The notes below the pieces were generated by a model, which saw only the letters and a list, made by a program, of their open reading frames with translations, searched no databases and was not told the DNA's origin. Source: Rhipidocladum racemiflorum (lineage: Eukaryota; Streptophyta; Magnoliopsida; Poales; Poaceae). Taken from it: DNA of 64,000 bases. The stretch spans positions 25,652,001-25,716,000 of the forward strand of contig CM070591.1 of assembly GCA_036346355.1 (NCBI GenBank), in the 5' to 3' direction. The stretch's first letter is position 1. The number at the start of each line of letters is the position of its first letter. Below are positions 1 to 11,864 of this stretch, piece by piece. The position numbers were made by a program, and so were the translations under genes.

Positions 1-398
1 TACATGATATATGATCACTTGCCATGCTTTTATGATTTCCAATGATATGATGAGCATGTTTAATATGTTATGATGCCATGTGTTAATATGTGAGTTAAAT
101 ATGATGTTGGCATAAATGCATACATGGCATGTTACATAGCTCGGGCGGTGAGAAAGTCATAACTAGTCCGGGAAGGTCGGCGAGAAAGTTATGACTAATC
201 CGGAAAGCCAATGAGTAAGTCCTACATCGTGATTCCATTCACCGCGGTGAACAGAATCGAGGAGTAGGCACCCTCCATCTTCGGGATGGAAGGGGGGAGA
301 GGGTGCACACCGACGGGTGTGTACTCAACCATACCGGTATGAGTTTCCAAGGAGACATGAGCATTGCATTACATTGCATACATAATGATGATGATATT
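1..398 (+). repeat. Family B giant LTR, left piece of split 5' LTR
   Basis: The window opens inside this LTR. The sequence aligns with the middle of the complete 3' LTR at 3712-5984, from about 4945: the same run of gatgatatgatgagc-like sequence, the cggtgagaaagtcataac repeat and the block before the GCATTGCAT run. It stops abruptly at ATATT (394-398), where a solo LTR of the same family is inserted, and resumes at 2868. Together the two pieces form the 5' LTR of the plus-strand element ending at 5984. The first roughly 1.2 kb of the LTR lies outside the window. Confidence 0.8.
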
Positions 399-2867
399 TC
401 TGACACCACGGATTGTCGTACTCTTATAAAATAAGAGTATTGAGGTCAAGAACGTTATAAAATGTGGAATTAAAGGCTAAAATCTATTCGGCATGACGTT
501 TTAGACGCGTTTCGGGCCGTTTTCGAGAGTTTGGGCCCCTCCGGGGTCGAATTGGGCCTTGAGGGGAAGTCGTGGGCCGGAGGTGGAGTGCTTGGGCCCA
601 TGTGGGATTGGTGGGGGGGGGCAGCACAACCTGCTGCCCTAGTCCCCCCACCTCCCTTGCGCAGCCCCCATAGCCCCCATCTCCTCCTCCTCTCTAGTCC
701 TCCTCCTCCTCCTCCACCCCCATTGCCGCACCAACCTCCTCCTCCTCCTTGCGCCTCCTCCCCCACCACTAGGTGCCCTGCTGCGTCCCCCTCGCTGCCA
801 TGCCACGCCTCGGTGCAGCCCTCGCCGGTGGTAGGATCCACGACGAGAAGAAACGGTGGAAGGAAGAGATCGGGTGGAGATCGCGCGAACGGAAGCGGTA
901 GATTGGTGGATCTTCAAGAAGGTAATGGGGAAAACCTTTGGGGATCAATTAGATGCTGTGTAGGTGTGGTTTACCATGTTTTTAGATCAAGGGAGGTGCT
1001 GCCATGGGTTAGATTTGATGAAAAACTAGAGTTGTATTCGCGTTCTGGTTCGGGCAATTTGGGAACCCGAGCTAGGGCAGGCGTGTTCGCCAATTTAGAG
1101 TTGGAATCTGGCCGTACAGACTTCTAAGAAGTTATAGATAATTTCATTATCTTTCCGTGGACATAAAGAAATTGATATTCCGCCCAGCCGTTTGGAAGTT
1201 ATGGCTATTTTACCGAGCGCTGTCAAATCTGTGACGAGATTGAGACAGTTCGTGTTCAACGTTAGATTAAACAATTTTAGAGGCCGAATTGGCTTTCCCC
1301 AATACCTAGAGAAAGCTAGGAAATTTCCTAAGCTTCGCGATGGTGTACTCGTTTAATCGATTTGGAGTCTTAGAACAGAAGTTATGCCCATCGGAAGGCT
1401 GCTGTCCCGAAGGGAAAGATTTGCTGTTTTCTGATTTTTTTGGAGTTAAGCGAAGTCGGGTAGTGGGATTCTTATGTGTGCTGTTTTGTGGACTCTATTT
1501 GAGTGTGTGGCACGTGTTTGCAGGTGGTGTGCCTCCGGGAGTGCCCTCAACCTCTCGTCACTCCGTTGACCGTGGTTGAAGGCAAGTGTTTTGCGTGGTT
1601 TTTATGTTATACGTGCTGCTAGAATTGATTGATAGTATTTGGAATAGATAACATGTTGTCTTGCCATGCCATGGATTACATGTTATAATGGATAGGATGT
1701 CCTTAGGCCATGATTGAAATAATGTCGATGATATGGGGTCCTCATGCTATGATTAAAAATGCTTGTCGTTGATAAAGGATTCACATGCCATGTTTTTGAA
1801 AGGTTACCGTTGATTGTTGATCACGGTCTTACATGTTGAGAGGCCATATGTTGACATGCAATATTCTATTTATGAATACGTTACTGTCCATTTTGCATGC
1901 ATGGCATATTTTCATGGCTGGCCGGTGAGTTAAGTCATAACTATTCCGGTAGGGGCGGTGAGAACCGTTATGACTAGTCCGGGGCCATTCGTTTGAGTAA
2001 GTCCTACCTCGTGATTCCATCACCGAGGTGACTGGAAGCGAGTGATAGGCACCCTCCATCTTCGGGATGGAAGGGGGAAAAGGGTGCATGCCGACGGGTG
2101 TGCACTCAACCATACCAAGATGAGTTTCCGTAAGACATGTGCATTGCATTGCATGAATGAAACTATGAATGAGAATGTTGTTGAATTGTTCATGAGTTCA
2201 TGAGACGAACACCATATTGATTAAGAGATGATTATGATGTTTTTACCATGTCGTGTACGTGAGAATGGTAATGATGGGATATGTAATGCTTATGAAGATT
2301 GAAGTTGATGGTTTGTTGTCTTGCACTCTGTTTCCATTGTATTACACTTCGCTGAGTTATGAACTCACGCTTGTATTTTCGTTGTTTGTTTTCTTTAGGT
2401 ACCATGAAATCGGCGCGCGGGAAAGGGTTTTAGCTACACTACTCCACGTAGTATCATAAACTAGCAAATTCACCTGTTTTGGAGACACGGCATTAAGTAT
2501 TACAATAATCATTGGTGTATGGTCTTTTTGTTTGGTTGTTTCCCTCATGCGTATCATGTGGGCCTTTGGAGTGAATTGTTATATCTTCCTAGACTTAAAC
2601 CGATGCTTATTCTTTGGTTAACCATGCTTATTGATGTTTTAGTTGATGTTTAACTATCATTATCGTTGCATATGGATATCTCGTTTGTCTTACATATTGA
2701 TATGATGCTATGTTGTTAAGTTTCATGCAAAAACAAAGGAGATGCTGTCAAATTTTCCAATTATTCCAAATGATTACTTGCTGTAATTTACCTTAAATTA
2801 TGGTATTAAATGTGTTATGGTCTATGTTTGGTGACATTCTGGGCTTAGTAAAAGCTGGGGTGTTACA
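399..2867 (+). mobile_element. Family B solo LTR (TSD ATATT)
   Basis: This is a complete LTR of about 2.47 kb that starts TCTGACACC (family consensus TGTGACACC) and ends GGGTGTTACA. It is flanked on both sides by ATATT (394-398 and 2868-2872), and no internal domain is attached, so it is a solo LTR left by LTR-LTR recombination. Visible in order are a GC- and proline-codon-rich stretch (about 590-850), a splice-donor-like AAG|GTAATG near 920, a micro-exon-like block at 1524-1586 ending GAAGGCAAG|T, the cggtgagaaccgttatgac repeats (about 1945-1990), and a GAGTT...AACTC hairpin near 2353 followed by TTTAG|GTACCATG. It sits inside another LTR of its own family. The open frames within it (for example 531-1127) are not convincing proteins. 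Confidence 0.88.
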
Positions 2868-3431
2868 ATATTGTTAAGTGTTCATGAATGAGATGATATA
2901 TATGATGGGAGATGTTATTGCCATGATATTGTTCTTGTTGTCCATTGCAATATGCTTGCTGAGTTTCGAACTCACGCTTGTGTTTTCTTGTTATTTTAGG
3001 TACCATGAGAACGGCATGCGGGGAAGGGAAATAGTCACACGCCCACACGTAGCTTCACCATATTGATTCCACAAGTCATTCTATTAGTTTGATAATAAAT
3101 TGCATGTGATGATTATTGCTTTAAGGTTTAGCTTTGCTATATGAGAGTTTTACTGTTCGTTTGACCCTTGGAGACATTATGTGTTTGAAACTAGACTTAT
3201 ATTGTTGCTAAGTCGTTAATTATTGCTGTTTTTAGTTGTCTCTCATAATCCATACATTGCTATACTGTTGTTGCTCCTTTAATTCATGTTAAAATAAAGG
3301 AGATGCTGCCGAAATTTCGGTTTTTTAGCATATGTACCTTTGCTGGAATTTATGGTAACTTGTGGTATTTAGATGTTGTTTAGCGTATGTTTGGTAGCAT
3401 TCAGGCATATTAAATGCCGGGGGTTGTTACA
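2868..3431 (+). repeat. Family B giant LTR, right piece of split 5' LTR
   Basis: This resumes the LTR interrupted at 398. It starts with the second copy of the ATATT duplication, contains the GAGTTTCGAACTC hairpin (about 2961) and TTTAG|GTACCATG, and ends GGTTGTTACA. It aligns with the last 560 bp of the LTR at 3712-5984. Confidence 0.8.
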
Positions 3432-3711
3432 CGAGCATTTTGGGTTGATGGAGCCCTTTGTGGTTGAAACGCAGATTCTGTTTGGGAATTGAAGTGAAGG
3501 TCAATTTGTGAGAGGTTGCCCTTAGTTGAGCTAGATCATTACTTTTCTCGCCAAATGTTGGTTTTGAGAACTCGCTTGTCGTTTGTTCCGGTTTGAGGTT
3601 TCGTGCGGTTGTTTTTGTGCTGTAGAGAAGTCTTTTGTCCCTTGGGGATTTTGTTGTTGATTTTTGGCGTCCTTCGGATTCGAGGTCGAATCCTATTGAA
3701 GGGGGGAAGAA
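3432..3711 (+). mobile_element. Residual internal domain of family B element with polypurine tract
   Basis: Only 280 bp separate the two LTRs, so nearly the whole internal domain, including the expected primer binding site, is missing. No coding similarity is visible. The last bases, about 3695-3711, form the polypurine tract (GAAGGGGGGAAGAA) directly before the LTR start TGTGACACC. The upstream phrase cgaggtcgaatcctattgaa is the usual 3' end of such elements. The 5' junction at 3432 lacks TGGTATCAGAGC, so the deletion began at or within the LTR edge. Confidence 0.75.
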
Positions 3712-5984
3712 TGTGACACCACGGAGTGTCGTAATCTTATAAAATGTGGATGTTGAGGTCAAAACATTATAAAATATGTAAATGGAGATTAAAACTTTAC
3801 GTTATGTCGTTTATAGCATGTTTTTGGGCTGTTTTCGGGTGTTTTGGGCCTCTCCGGGGGACTTTGGGCCTTGGGGGTTGAGTTGGGCCTCCGGTGGAAG
3901 GGTTTGGGCCCAGGGGGGGACTTTTGGGCAGCCAAATCTGGCCCCCACCCCTTGGTGCGCCCCAAACTCCCTCTCCCAGCCCTAGCCGCCACCCCCTAGC
4001 CCCCCATGCGACTCCACCCTTCCCCTTCCTCTCCATCTTCCCCCATGGCGCCACCACCCCTCTCCTCCCCTCTCCACCTCCCTTGCTGCCCCTAGGGGAG
4101 TTCACCACCTCAAAACCTCGAAAATCCGTCCATTGGAGCGCTCCGTGACGAGGAGATCCGGTGGATTTGGAGCTAGGAAGGAGATCGCGCGAACCGGGAG
4201 GAGATCCGTTGGGTTTTCGGTCGTCGGGCGAAGGTATGGCCATGGGAATCCTTGGGGTTGATCTAGGTACTGTTCTAAGGGTGTTTATCAAGTTTTTAGA
4301 TCAATTGGTGGTGCTGGACTTGAGTAGATTGGATTAGATCTAGATGTTGCCACGTTTCTGTTTTGGGACAGCATGAGCAGTCGACCTAGGGTTCGGTTTT
4401 TCGCCAATTTAGAGTCCGAATTTGGTCGTACGGATGTTCAAGAAGTTGTAGATAATTTTATTATCTTTCCGTGGATTTAAAGAACGTTAAATTCCGCCCA
4501 TCTGTTTGAAAGGTATGGCTGTTTTACCGAGCGTGTTAAAATATGTGACGTGATTGGAACAGATCTCGGTATTTTGTAGATTAAACAACCTTAGATTCCG
4601 AATAAGTCTTTCCATATACCTAGAAAAAGTTAGGAAATTTCCTAAGCTACGCGAGGATGTACTCGTTTAATTGATTCGGAGTCTTAGAACCCGAGTTATT
4701 CCTTTTGGAAGGCTGCTGTCCCGACGGGACAGAACCGCTGTTTTCGGGTTTTGCGAGTAGTTGGCAATGTCGGGGTAGATGAGGGTTTGCGTACTATTTT
4801 GTGGGCTTGATTGTGAGTGTGTGGTCCCTATGTGCAGGTGGTGTGACCCCGGGAGGGCCTTCTACTTCTCGCCAATCCGTTGCCTATGGTTGAGGCAAGT
4901 GTATTGGAATGGATAGCGGGTTATTGTTTGCTAGATCGGTTGTGATTGAAACTTAATACATGTTATGTTCACATGCTATGCTTTAATGTTTGCCAGTGAT
5001 ATGATGAATATTTTATTACGTGATGATGCCATGTGTTAATGTACAAGTTATCTACGATGATGCCATGTGTTAATGTACAAGTTATTCATGATGTTGGCAT
5101 ATTTGCATACATGGCATGATACATGGCCCGGGCGGTGAGAAAGTCATAACTAGTCCGGGGAAGGTCGGTGAGAAAGTTATGACTATTCCGGAGAGCCAAT
5201 GAGTAAGTCCTACATCGTGATTCCATCCACCGCGGTGTGGGGAAGCGAGGAGTAGGCACCCTCCATCTTTGGGATGGAAGGGGGGAGAGGGTGCACACCG
5301 ACGGGTGTGTACTCAACCATACCGGTATGATTTTCCAGGAGATATGTGCATCGCATTGCATTGCATTATATGAGGATGTTATATGAGGATGATTTATGAT
5401 GATGTCAATGATATGCTTACACTATGAATATGAGATGTGTATGATGTTGTATGTGAAAAGTGGTGATGAAGGTATTGGAATGTGTTTTCTTGTTTCATTG
5501 CAATATACTTGCTGAGTGATGAACTCACGCTTGTGTTTATGTTGTTTTTCTTAGGTACCATGAAACCAACATGCAGGAAAAAGGGTTTAGCTACACATCT
5601 ACACGTAGCTACACACAAATTAGACAGTGTGATCATTTGGAGTCATGATAATGAAAGTATTGCCATGAAACTTGGAGAATTGCTTAACTGTGTGCTCGGT
5701 CTTACTATTTGGTTCGTTTAGATCATGAAGTGGTTGAATGCTTTATCCTGGACTTATATTGTTGCTATGTCACATGTTATCGCTGTTTTAGATGCTTTCC
5801 ATTATGATATAACTTGTGATACTTTGTTGTTTCTCCGAATCATGGAAAAACAAAGGAGATGCTGCCAAAATTTTCGGTATTAGCATTTGTTCCTTTGCTG
5901 TAATTTACTTGTAATTGTGGTGTTTAGAGGTTGCTTAGTCTATGTTTGGTAGCATTCGGGCATATTAGATGCCGGGGTGTTACA
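3712..5984 (+). repeat. Family B giant LTR, 3' LTR
   Basis: Complete LTR of 2273 bp, TGTGACACC...GGTGTTACA, placed right after the polypurine tract. The flank ATTAC (5985-5989) should be the target duplication; its partner lies outside the window. It shares all blocks with 399-2867 but differs at many sites, so this element is older than the family B copy at the right end of the window. A micro-exon-like block lies at 4838-4899 and the GAGT..ACTC palindrome near 5514. A short direct duplication (about 35 bp, gatgatgccatgtgttaatg) sits at 5023-5093. Confidence 0.85.
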
Positions 5985-6620
5985 ATTACGGTTTGTACTC
6001 TTTTGTTTTGAGTACTAAGACAATACTAAAAGAAATAAAGGCGAAGGGAAAAAAATGACAGAACAACGATCGCTTCTCCTCGGTGATACAACAATTAGTG
6101 ATCTGCTACAGTACCGCGCGCTACATTACTCGGCTATAGTGATTCTTGGATAGCTACAGTACATCAACCGGCACTACAGTGTTTTCGGGTGAACAGTAAT
6201 CGGCTGCCACAGTAATTTCTATTTCTCTCTCCTCGCTTGCACGTTGATTTGGTTTTAGATTGATTCATTATTTCATCGTGATAATTTTGACTTGATCTAT
6301 TCCAAACCTTCCTAGGGCATCAAGCTAGTGATTTAAAAAGTTTGATTGGTTAATTCCTTGTAGATTTTGTTTAATCACGAAATTAGGGTTTAATAAATTC
6401 TCATTATTATTGATATAGTCAAATTGCGAAGCTTATAACTTTTGCTCCATAAGTTCGATCGAGCTGATTCTTTTTCTGTTATATTCATATTGGAATCTAG
6501 TTTTTTTTTTGAAATTTTAGATCAATCCGACGGTTGGATCTCTGGGGATTTGTGTTTTACTGAACATCCTGATAAGATTTTTTTTTGCACTGATAAGAGT
6601 GATTTTTGTGTCCTTAGAGG
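5985..6620 (+). repeat. Family E LTR fragment (3' part: polyA signal region and U5)
   Basis: This stretch matches the distal third of the solo LTR at 8466-10284. Shared features are ggtttgtactcttttg, the AATAAAG signal, GCTACAGTA repeats, the gcgaagctcataacttttg block and cgatcgagctgattcttttt. Its upstream part is missing because the family B element inserted here, and the match fades near 6590-6620. It is a truncated LTR, probably Copia-like, in plus orientation. Confidence 0.65.
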
Positions 6621-6749
6621 AGTAGAGTATATATCTTTCTCCTAACGATCAGCTATTTCTGACTTTCACTTCTTGTCCTTCTAGAGTGTCTTCTCTAGAG
6701 AATGGAGTAATCACTGCTGCATCAATGTTGAATGGTCGGCTGAAGATAC

Positions 6750-7720
6750 AACACAACCAAGTATGAATAAACCATAAAGGGCCACCCACATTGCTAATAG
6801 AGTATTGACCTAATCCTGTGAATAGTCAATTCCAGATTGTGTGCATCATTTGCTATACTACCTCTAAGAACATTTTCCCTACGGCTAGCCGACAACCTTC
6901 CACCAATTGCCCAGCTTATTTTTCTTATCTTTGTGGTAGCGATAGCCTTTTGCCATATGACTGTATTTGTTGCACACAAAACAGGTGGTGTTCTTCATAT
7001 CCTTCTTCTTAGTTTTCTTCTTTTTAAAGCTAATTGTCTTGTTTGGTTTAGAACCTTAAAATTTCTTGCATATAGCTCCTTCTCGATGTCATTGGCATTG
7101 TTCTAATTAGAGATGCTTGGTGCATCTTTTTATCTTGCCTTTTCATCCACATCAAGGATTGCAATGAGATCCTCAACTAAAATATCTCTCCACTTGTGCT
7201 TTAATCTAGTGGCAAAATTCTGCCAAGATGGAAAAAGTTTGGCAGCAATGTCCGCAGCCACAAACTTAGGAGGCAAGGTACAACCTAAGTGCACAATCTC
7301 ACCAACTAGTGGCTGGTGGCCATGTGTTTGTGCAACAATCGACTTTGCCTAATCTATGCTAAAATAAAAAATTTATTTACACATGTATAACCAGCGACTG
7401 GCTTCAGCTTCTGCATACATTTGCTCAAGTGCAGCCCATAACTCAGTGGCAGACATGTAATTAATATACACATCCTAGAGTTGGTTTGCCAAAATGTTCA
7501 AAAGGCAGCCTAGTGGGGTGTTGTTCGCATTATTGAACTGCATGTTCTGGTCAACCCTAAATGGATACTGCAGACAGATCACCCACCATAGCCCCCAATG
7601 ACATGAGCCAAAACTTGGTTGTTGCCTGCCGTCTATCGATTTTTCAACAAAAAACCTCCCAAGTTTTGTTTCATAGCATCAGAAGCTCTAGCTATTATGG
7701 AATCACAAAAATATTCGCAA
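6750..7720 (-). pseudogene. gag: Degenerate Copia-type gag (UBN2-like) fragment
   Basis: Read on the minus strand, broken frames resemble plant Copia Gag. The clearest pieces are LVEDLIAILDVDEKAR (about 7200-7145), NDIEKELYARNFK (about 7100-7060) and a retroviral-type zinc knuckle, CFVCNKYSHMAKGYRYH (about 6985-6935). In the knuckle the last cysteine of CX2CX4HX4C is replaced by tyrosine. Upstream (about 7690-7640) the start ASDAMKQNLGGF recalls the N-terminal part of the same family. There are in-frame stops (for example after DEKAR) and at least two frameshifts, so it is dead. No protease, integrase or RT follows to the left: the element is truncated by the junction near 6650. The assignment rests on motif recognition only. 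Confidence 0.6.
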
Positions 7721-8465
7721 TAAGATTTTTGGATTGTTCAAAATATACACATTATTTTAATTCCAGATTTTATTATGAGGTCAATAACACAAAAGAATAT
7801 AGATGCATAAATCAGTACACAACACATTATACTTCAAAATATATTCAAGAATTGAAAATAATAGAGACGATCGGTCAAACGAACAACTTACAGTTGGGCG
7901 TGATGATGAACAGGAAGTTGTGCAGATTCGGTTGTAAAACTAGTAAATGTAGACAAAAGAAGCAGAGTGATCACACGGATGCATTGCGTAGAAACTTTAT
8001 TGCCTCCCCACGCTAGTGATCTCTACGATAACAGCTCAGATATACCACTCACCATCCTTCTCGGTGCACGATGAGGAGGAAGGCTAGCAAGGTTCAGCTC
8101 CCTAACACCACAGCACAGGAATCCAAAGAGGAGGAAGAGCAATGGAGTAGGAATTCAGTGTGTCCACAACTTGATTTGTCCAGGTCATTATATAGACGCG
8201 CATCAGTTGCTCATCAGTAATTAACAACATTATGTCAATTAAATGCAGCAATTACTCGGTAGCAACTGACGAGATTATGTCAATTAAATATAGCAAATAC
8301 TCACTAGTAAATAACGGCATTATGAAAATTATAACAAATTGAAACAAATGTTTAAATTGCATTTAAACAGAATGAAGAGAGAGATAATTGTATGATTCAA
8401 TAAAAAAAGTGCATTCAATGTGCAAGGAGATGATTTACGATGTGGCACGGTTGCTTGACGCAAAT
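7721..8465 (-). other. AT-rich remnant, probable LTR/promoter of the antisense Copia fragment
   Basis: No gene is visible. On the minus strand a TATA-like TATATAATGACC occurs at about 8195-8184. About 200 bp downstream of it (in minus orientation) the sequence leads toward the gag remnant, so this may be the decayed 5' LTR and leader of that element. The right edge (CAAAT, 8461-8465) is the target duplication of the next LTR. The weak plus-strand frame at 7561-8016 has no recognisable domain. Confidence 0.35.
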
Positions 8466-8629
8466 TGTGAAATCATGTGCTGAAAAATTGGCTTTGAACT
8501 GAAAAATTAACTTAGATTTGAATTTGCAAAATGTGTTTGTTCATGTGTTTTGACAATTTGACAAGAAACAGTAAGTTACGCATTAGCGCCGGACAAAGTT
8601 CTCAAGAAAGCAAGAAGTTTCCCATCTGC

Positions 8630-9040
8630 GACAGACGGTGTTTTTGGGTCTGTTGTGAACATGTTTTTGAGCCCATGACCGAAGTCATTTTCACATGTAC
8701 AACGGACAGTTTTTCTTGGTCCGTTGTGAACAAGCTTTTTCGGTTTGGATAATTTCTTGGAACCAAGATTTTCACATGTACAACGGACTAATTCTTTTTG
8801 TCCGTCGTGAATGGACTTTTTCTAGGGTTTTACTTTTGTGAAACCGAGCGTGGCACGTTTGCGCCGGACAAGCTTCTGGGTCCGTTGTGAACTTGTTTTG
8901 AGCTCATGACCGAAGCCATTTTTGCATGTACAACGGACCAACTTTGTTTGTCCGTTGTGAACGTGTTTTTCCGCGTTTGGTTGGCTTCTTGGAACAGAAA
9001 CTTTTCTATACAACGGACCAACTTTGTTTGTCCGTCGTGA
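8630..9040 (+). repeat. Dispersed hairpin repeats in the LTR U3
   Basis: Six copies of an inverted repeat of the form ACAACGGAC-N10-14-GTCCGTTGT, each followed by GAAC or GAAT, occur at about 8630, 8699, 8779, 8863, 8929 and 9009. The weakest copies (8630, 8863) keep only 5-6 bp arms. They lie upstream of the TATA-like box of the LTR. Confidence 0.8.
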
Positions 9041-9390
9041 ATGCGTTTTCGCCCAATTAGGGTTTTGAGCGATTTGGATTTGAATTTTGAATGTGAATTT
9101 GAAATTTGTAATGATTTCATGATGCTTCTTTTGAAGTGGACTTTATGCAATACTCATGTGAGTAGTTGCATGGATTGACATTGAGTCAAGTCGTGGACTT
9201 GTGCTCGGATTTGTTTTGTGGTTTGTTCATGTGCGTGTATTGCTCGAAGACGAATGTGGTCGATGACGGACCGGAACTAGGTTCATGGAGGAACTGAGGT
9301 TCGACTAGGTTCAGGAGGAACCGAGGTCTTGGTGGTCAAGGATGTCATGCGGGACGTTCGGGCTAAGAGAATGGTGCACATGAAGAATGG

Positions 9391-9519
9391 TTAGTCACGT
9401 GAGAATGGCAGGAGGTCATTCGCGTGCAAAGTGTTAGTCACGTGAGTATGGCAGGTGGCCATACGCGTGCAAAGTGTTAGTCACGTGAGTATGGTAGGGT
9501 TGCCATACGCGTGCAAGAG
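9391..9519 (+). repeat. Three 43-bp tandem repeats with G-box cores
   Basis: Units start at 9391, 9434 and 9477, each beginning TTAGTCACGTGAG and ending with a CGCGTGCAA block. Each carries one CACGTG palindrome, the plant G-box bound by bZIP and bHLH factors. The array ends about 100 bp upstream of the TATA-like sequence, so it probably acts as LTR enhancer. Confidence 0.85.
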
Positions 9520-9614
9520 TTGTACTCGGCCTGGTTGGGCCAAGTAGAGTTGAGTTGGATACGGATTCCTTCTAGGGAATAGGAATCGTATTCAGAACTC
9601 CTTGTGGGTTGGTG

Positions 9615-9625
9615 CTTTAAATAGG
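9615..9625 (+). promoter_or_regulatory. TATA-like box of family E LTR
   Basis: CTTTAAATAGG lies downstream of the G-box array and about 110 bp upstream of the AATAAAG signal at 9729, as expected for the start of R in an LTR. Confidence 0.5.
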
Positions 9626-10289
9626 TGGGGGGTCTCCTGTTGAAAGGCACCAAGCAGAGCTGAGCGCATCAAGCCTTGAGCTTGGTTTTAGGGTTTGTAC
9701 TCTTTTGATGAGAGTATTTTAGACAAGAAATAAAGATCAATTCTTCCAAGATTTTTGCGTGCTACAGTAACCACGTCGCTACAGTATTTTCTGTTTTGGT
9801 TCTTGTTTGCATGCTTGTTCTAGTTCTAGATTGGTTTTTGTTCTTCAAGTTTTATCTTGATTTGATCCATCAAAAACCTCTCTAGGGTATTGATCTAGTG
9901 TTTCTCAAAGTCTAGTTGATCAATCTTTTGTCGTTCTTGTTTAATCTTGAAGTTTTGATTAGATTGATTCTCGTCAAGTTCTGGATCAGCAAGCTTGCGA
10001 AGCTCATAACTTTTGATCCGTAAGTCCGATCGAGCTGATTCTTTTTGGGTTCGATTCGTATTGGAATCTAGTTTCTTGTGTCCAAATTTCAGATCGTTTC
10101 GACGGTTGGATCTCCGGGAATTCTCGTTTTACCAAACCTCTGTCATTCTGTTTTTGTCGAAAACGAGGCAATTATTTGGTTCTGTTTTGGGGTGAACTTT
10201 TAATAGATCAAGAATTTGGTTTTAGCTTCCGCACAATCATTCACCCCCCCTCTGATTGCTATATTCGTATACTTCGATCCTACACAAAT

Positions 10290-11864
10290 CATAACTCCTC
10301 CTCTGAATCAACAGAGTAAGCAAGGGCGAGTACAAAAATATTCCGTAAGTTACACGGGAGAATCATTTAATGTAAGGATAATAAAGGATGGCATAATATA
10401 GTTAGTTTGAGCAATAAGCAACATTTCAAATACAATAAATAATTTAGAAGGCATAGTTGAATAATAAAACTAAGTTTCACAAATGATGTTCAACACAGGA
10501 TCCATCTTGGAGTTTCATCCCAATTTTTCTTCCAAATGGAACCTTTCCATCTATAAATAATCTTTCTCTCTGAAATCACTTTTAAAAAAGCAAGTCTAAT
10601 CTATGAAAGGCCAGCTCTGTATGCCAATGACTGTGGGCATGGCTAATCAATTAGTTTACATTCTATAGAGGTTGTACAACTTTACCCACAATAGATAATC
10701 AACTTAATATGTCAGTATGACATGCTTCCTTAGGTATGCAACTAAGTGATTATCACAAGGCTTTTACAATGTGCCATTCTAAGCTAGTCATGCCCCACTA
10801 AGGTTCCACCGTTGGTAGGGTTATAACCACCCTGTCCAGAAGCCCCCTCTTGCACTGAAAAACCACCCATTTGGCATAACCGACAATGAAACTTTGCAAA
10901 TTAGTTAGTCATGCCTGTCCTATACCAGACTTGTGGTAGTAAGATTGCACTTTACATTCAGAAGCTCATAGACCGGTCCTTAACTGACTAAGCAAGACTT
11001 TCCACAAACCAGAACCATGACGAAACCACCTCACACGTGACTAAATCATATTCAATATAGCTTTTCCATCATTACATGGAACACCAATACCAAGGAATAA
11101 TTTTTATTTCAATAGAAATCTTTGTTTGGCTCAAATTCCCACAAAAATCCTAAATTTAAGTCTGAGGACATCTAAGACATTTACTATATAGCACTAGTAA
11201 ATAAAATATTAATGTACCAACTAGTAATATTTTGCTTAAGATGACAAGGTACATGGATTATCAAAGTCAACTAAGGTCGTAACAATTAGGAGTAACTATA
11301 CATTTAAATCTGGGATTTAGTTACACCAATAAAATTATGCATGTGGTAATTTAAAACAAAATATAGTTCAAAATTTGGGATCAACACGATCAAGTGTGTA
11401 ACTTGCCTTGCTCAAAGCTCTGGTGCTCGATCCGACGATTTGGTACTCTACTAGCACTCCGAAATCTAAACGTTGAAAAGATCTAAATTCAAATAAAATC
11501 CATATAAATTGCAATAAAATACAAAACTAATATAAATAAGTAATTTAGGATTTTATATGAATTTATAAAGAAAAACAGGGCCAAATGAAGTTCGAACGGG
11601 CCAAAACGGGCTGCCGAAATATTTAAATCACATAAAATGAGAGCAATTGGAATTTCTCTGATTTTTGGATTTATTTTTCTATAGAAAATCTCAATTATTA
11701 TGCAATGCTGATGTTAGTAGCAATTTTCACATTTTTGAATTATTTTCAACAAGAAAACTCGATTATAACGTAAGCATGATGTCATAAATGAATTTTGCGA
11801 ATTAAAAAAAGGAAAAGGGATCCTTTGACCGATGCGTGGGCCTGGGGTGGTGGATCGAGTCCAC
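10290..11864 (-). repeat. Partial A/C-type giant LTR, minus orientation
   Basis: No gene. The block around 10630-10700 (ggctaatcaattagtttaca...ctttacccac) matches 18375-18435 in the family C LTR and 14930-15000 in the family A LTR. The sequence near 11830-11860 (gtgggcctggggtggtggatcgagtccac) resembles their GC-rich U3 part. At 10310-10335 the minus strand reads GTACTCGCCCTTGC, the conserved segment seen near the 3' end of the Tekay-type LTRs. The family B' element cut it at 11865, and its remainder would lie past that element. Confidence 0.55.

Larger units (their letters stand above)
8466..10284 (+). mobile_element. Family E solo LTR (TSD CAAAT), probably Copia
   Basis: An 1819-bp unit starting TGTGAAATC and ending GATCCTACA, flanked by perfect CAAAT duplications (8461-8465 and 10285-10289) with no internal domain. 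The 5' half contains at least five short inverted repeats (8630-9040), and three 43-bp G-box repeats follow (9391-9519). A TATA-like TTTAAATAGG lies at about 9616 and an AATAAAG signal at 9729. The end, with a CACCCCCCCTCT run and TTCGATCCTACA, resembles the U5 end of grass Copia LTRs. The superfamily is inferred from this end only. Confidence 0.8.

Noticed and set aside
470..1127. Gly-rich and Pro-rich frames in the first LTR
   Set aside because: They come from CCT/CTC simple-sequence runs in the GC-rich LTR leader. The same region in other family B copies is not kept in frame.
6790..7010. Host CCHC zinc-finger gene
   Set aside because: The neighbouring VEDLIAILDVDEKAR and EKELYARNF pieces are Copia Gag, and stops and shifts are present.
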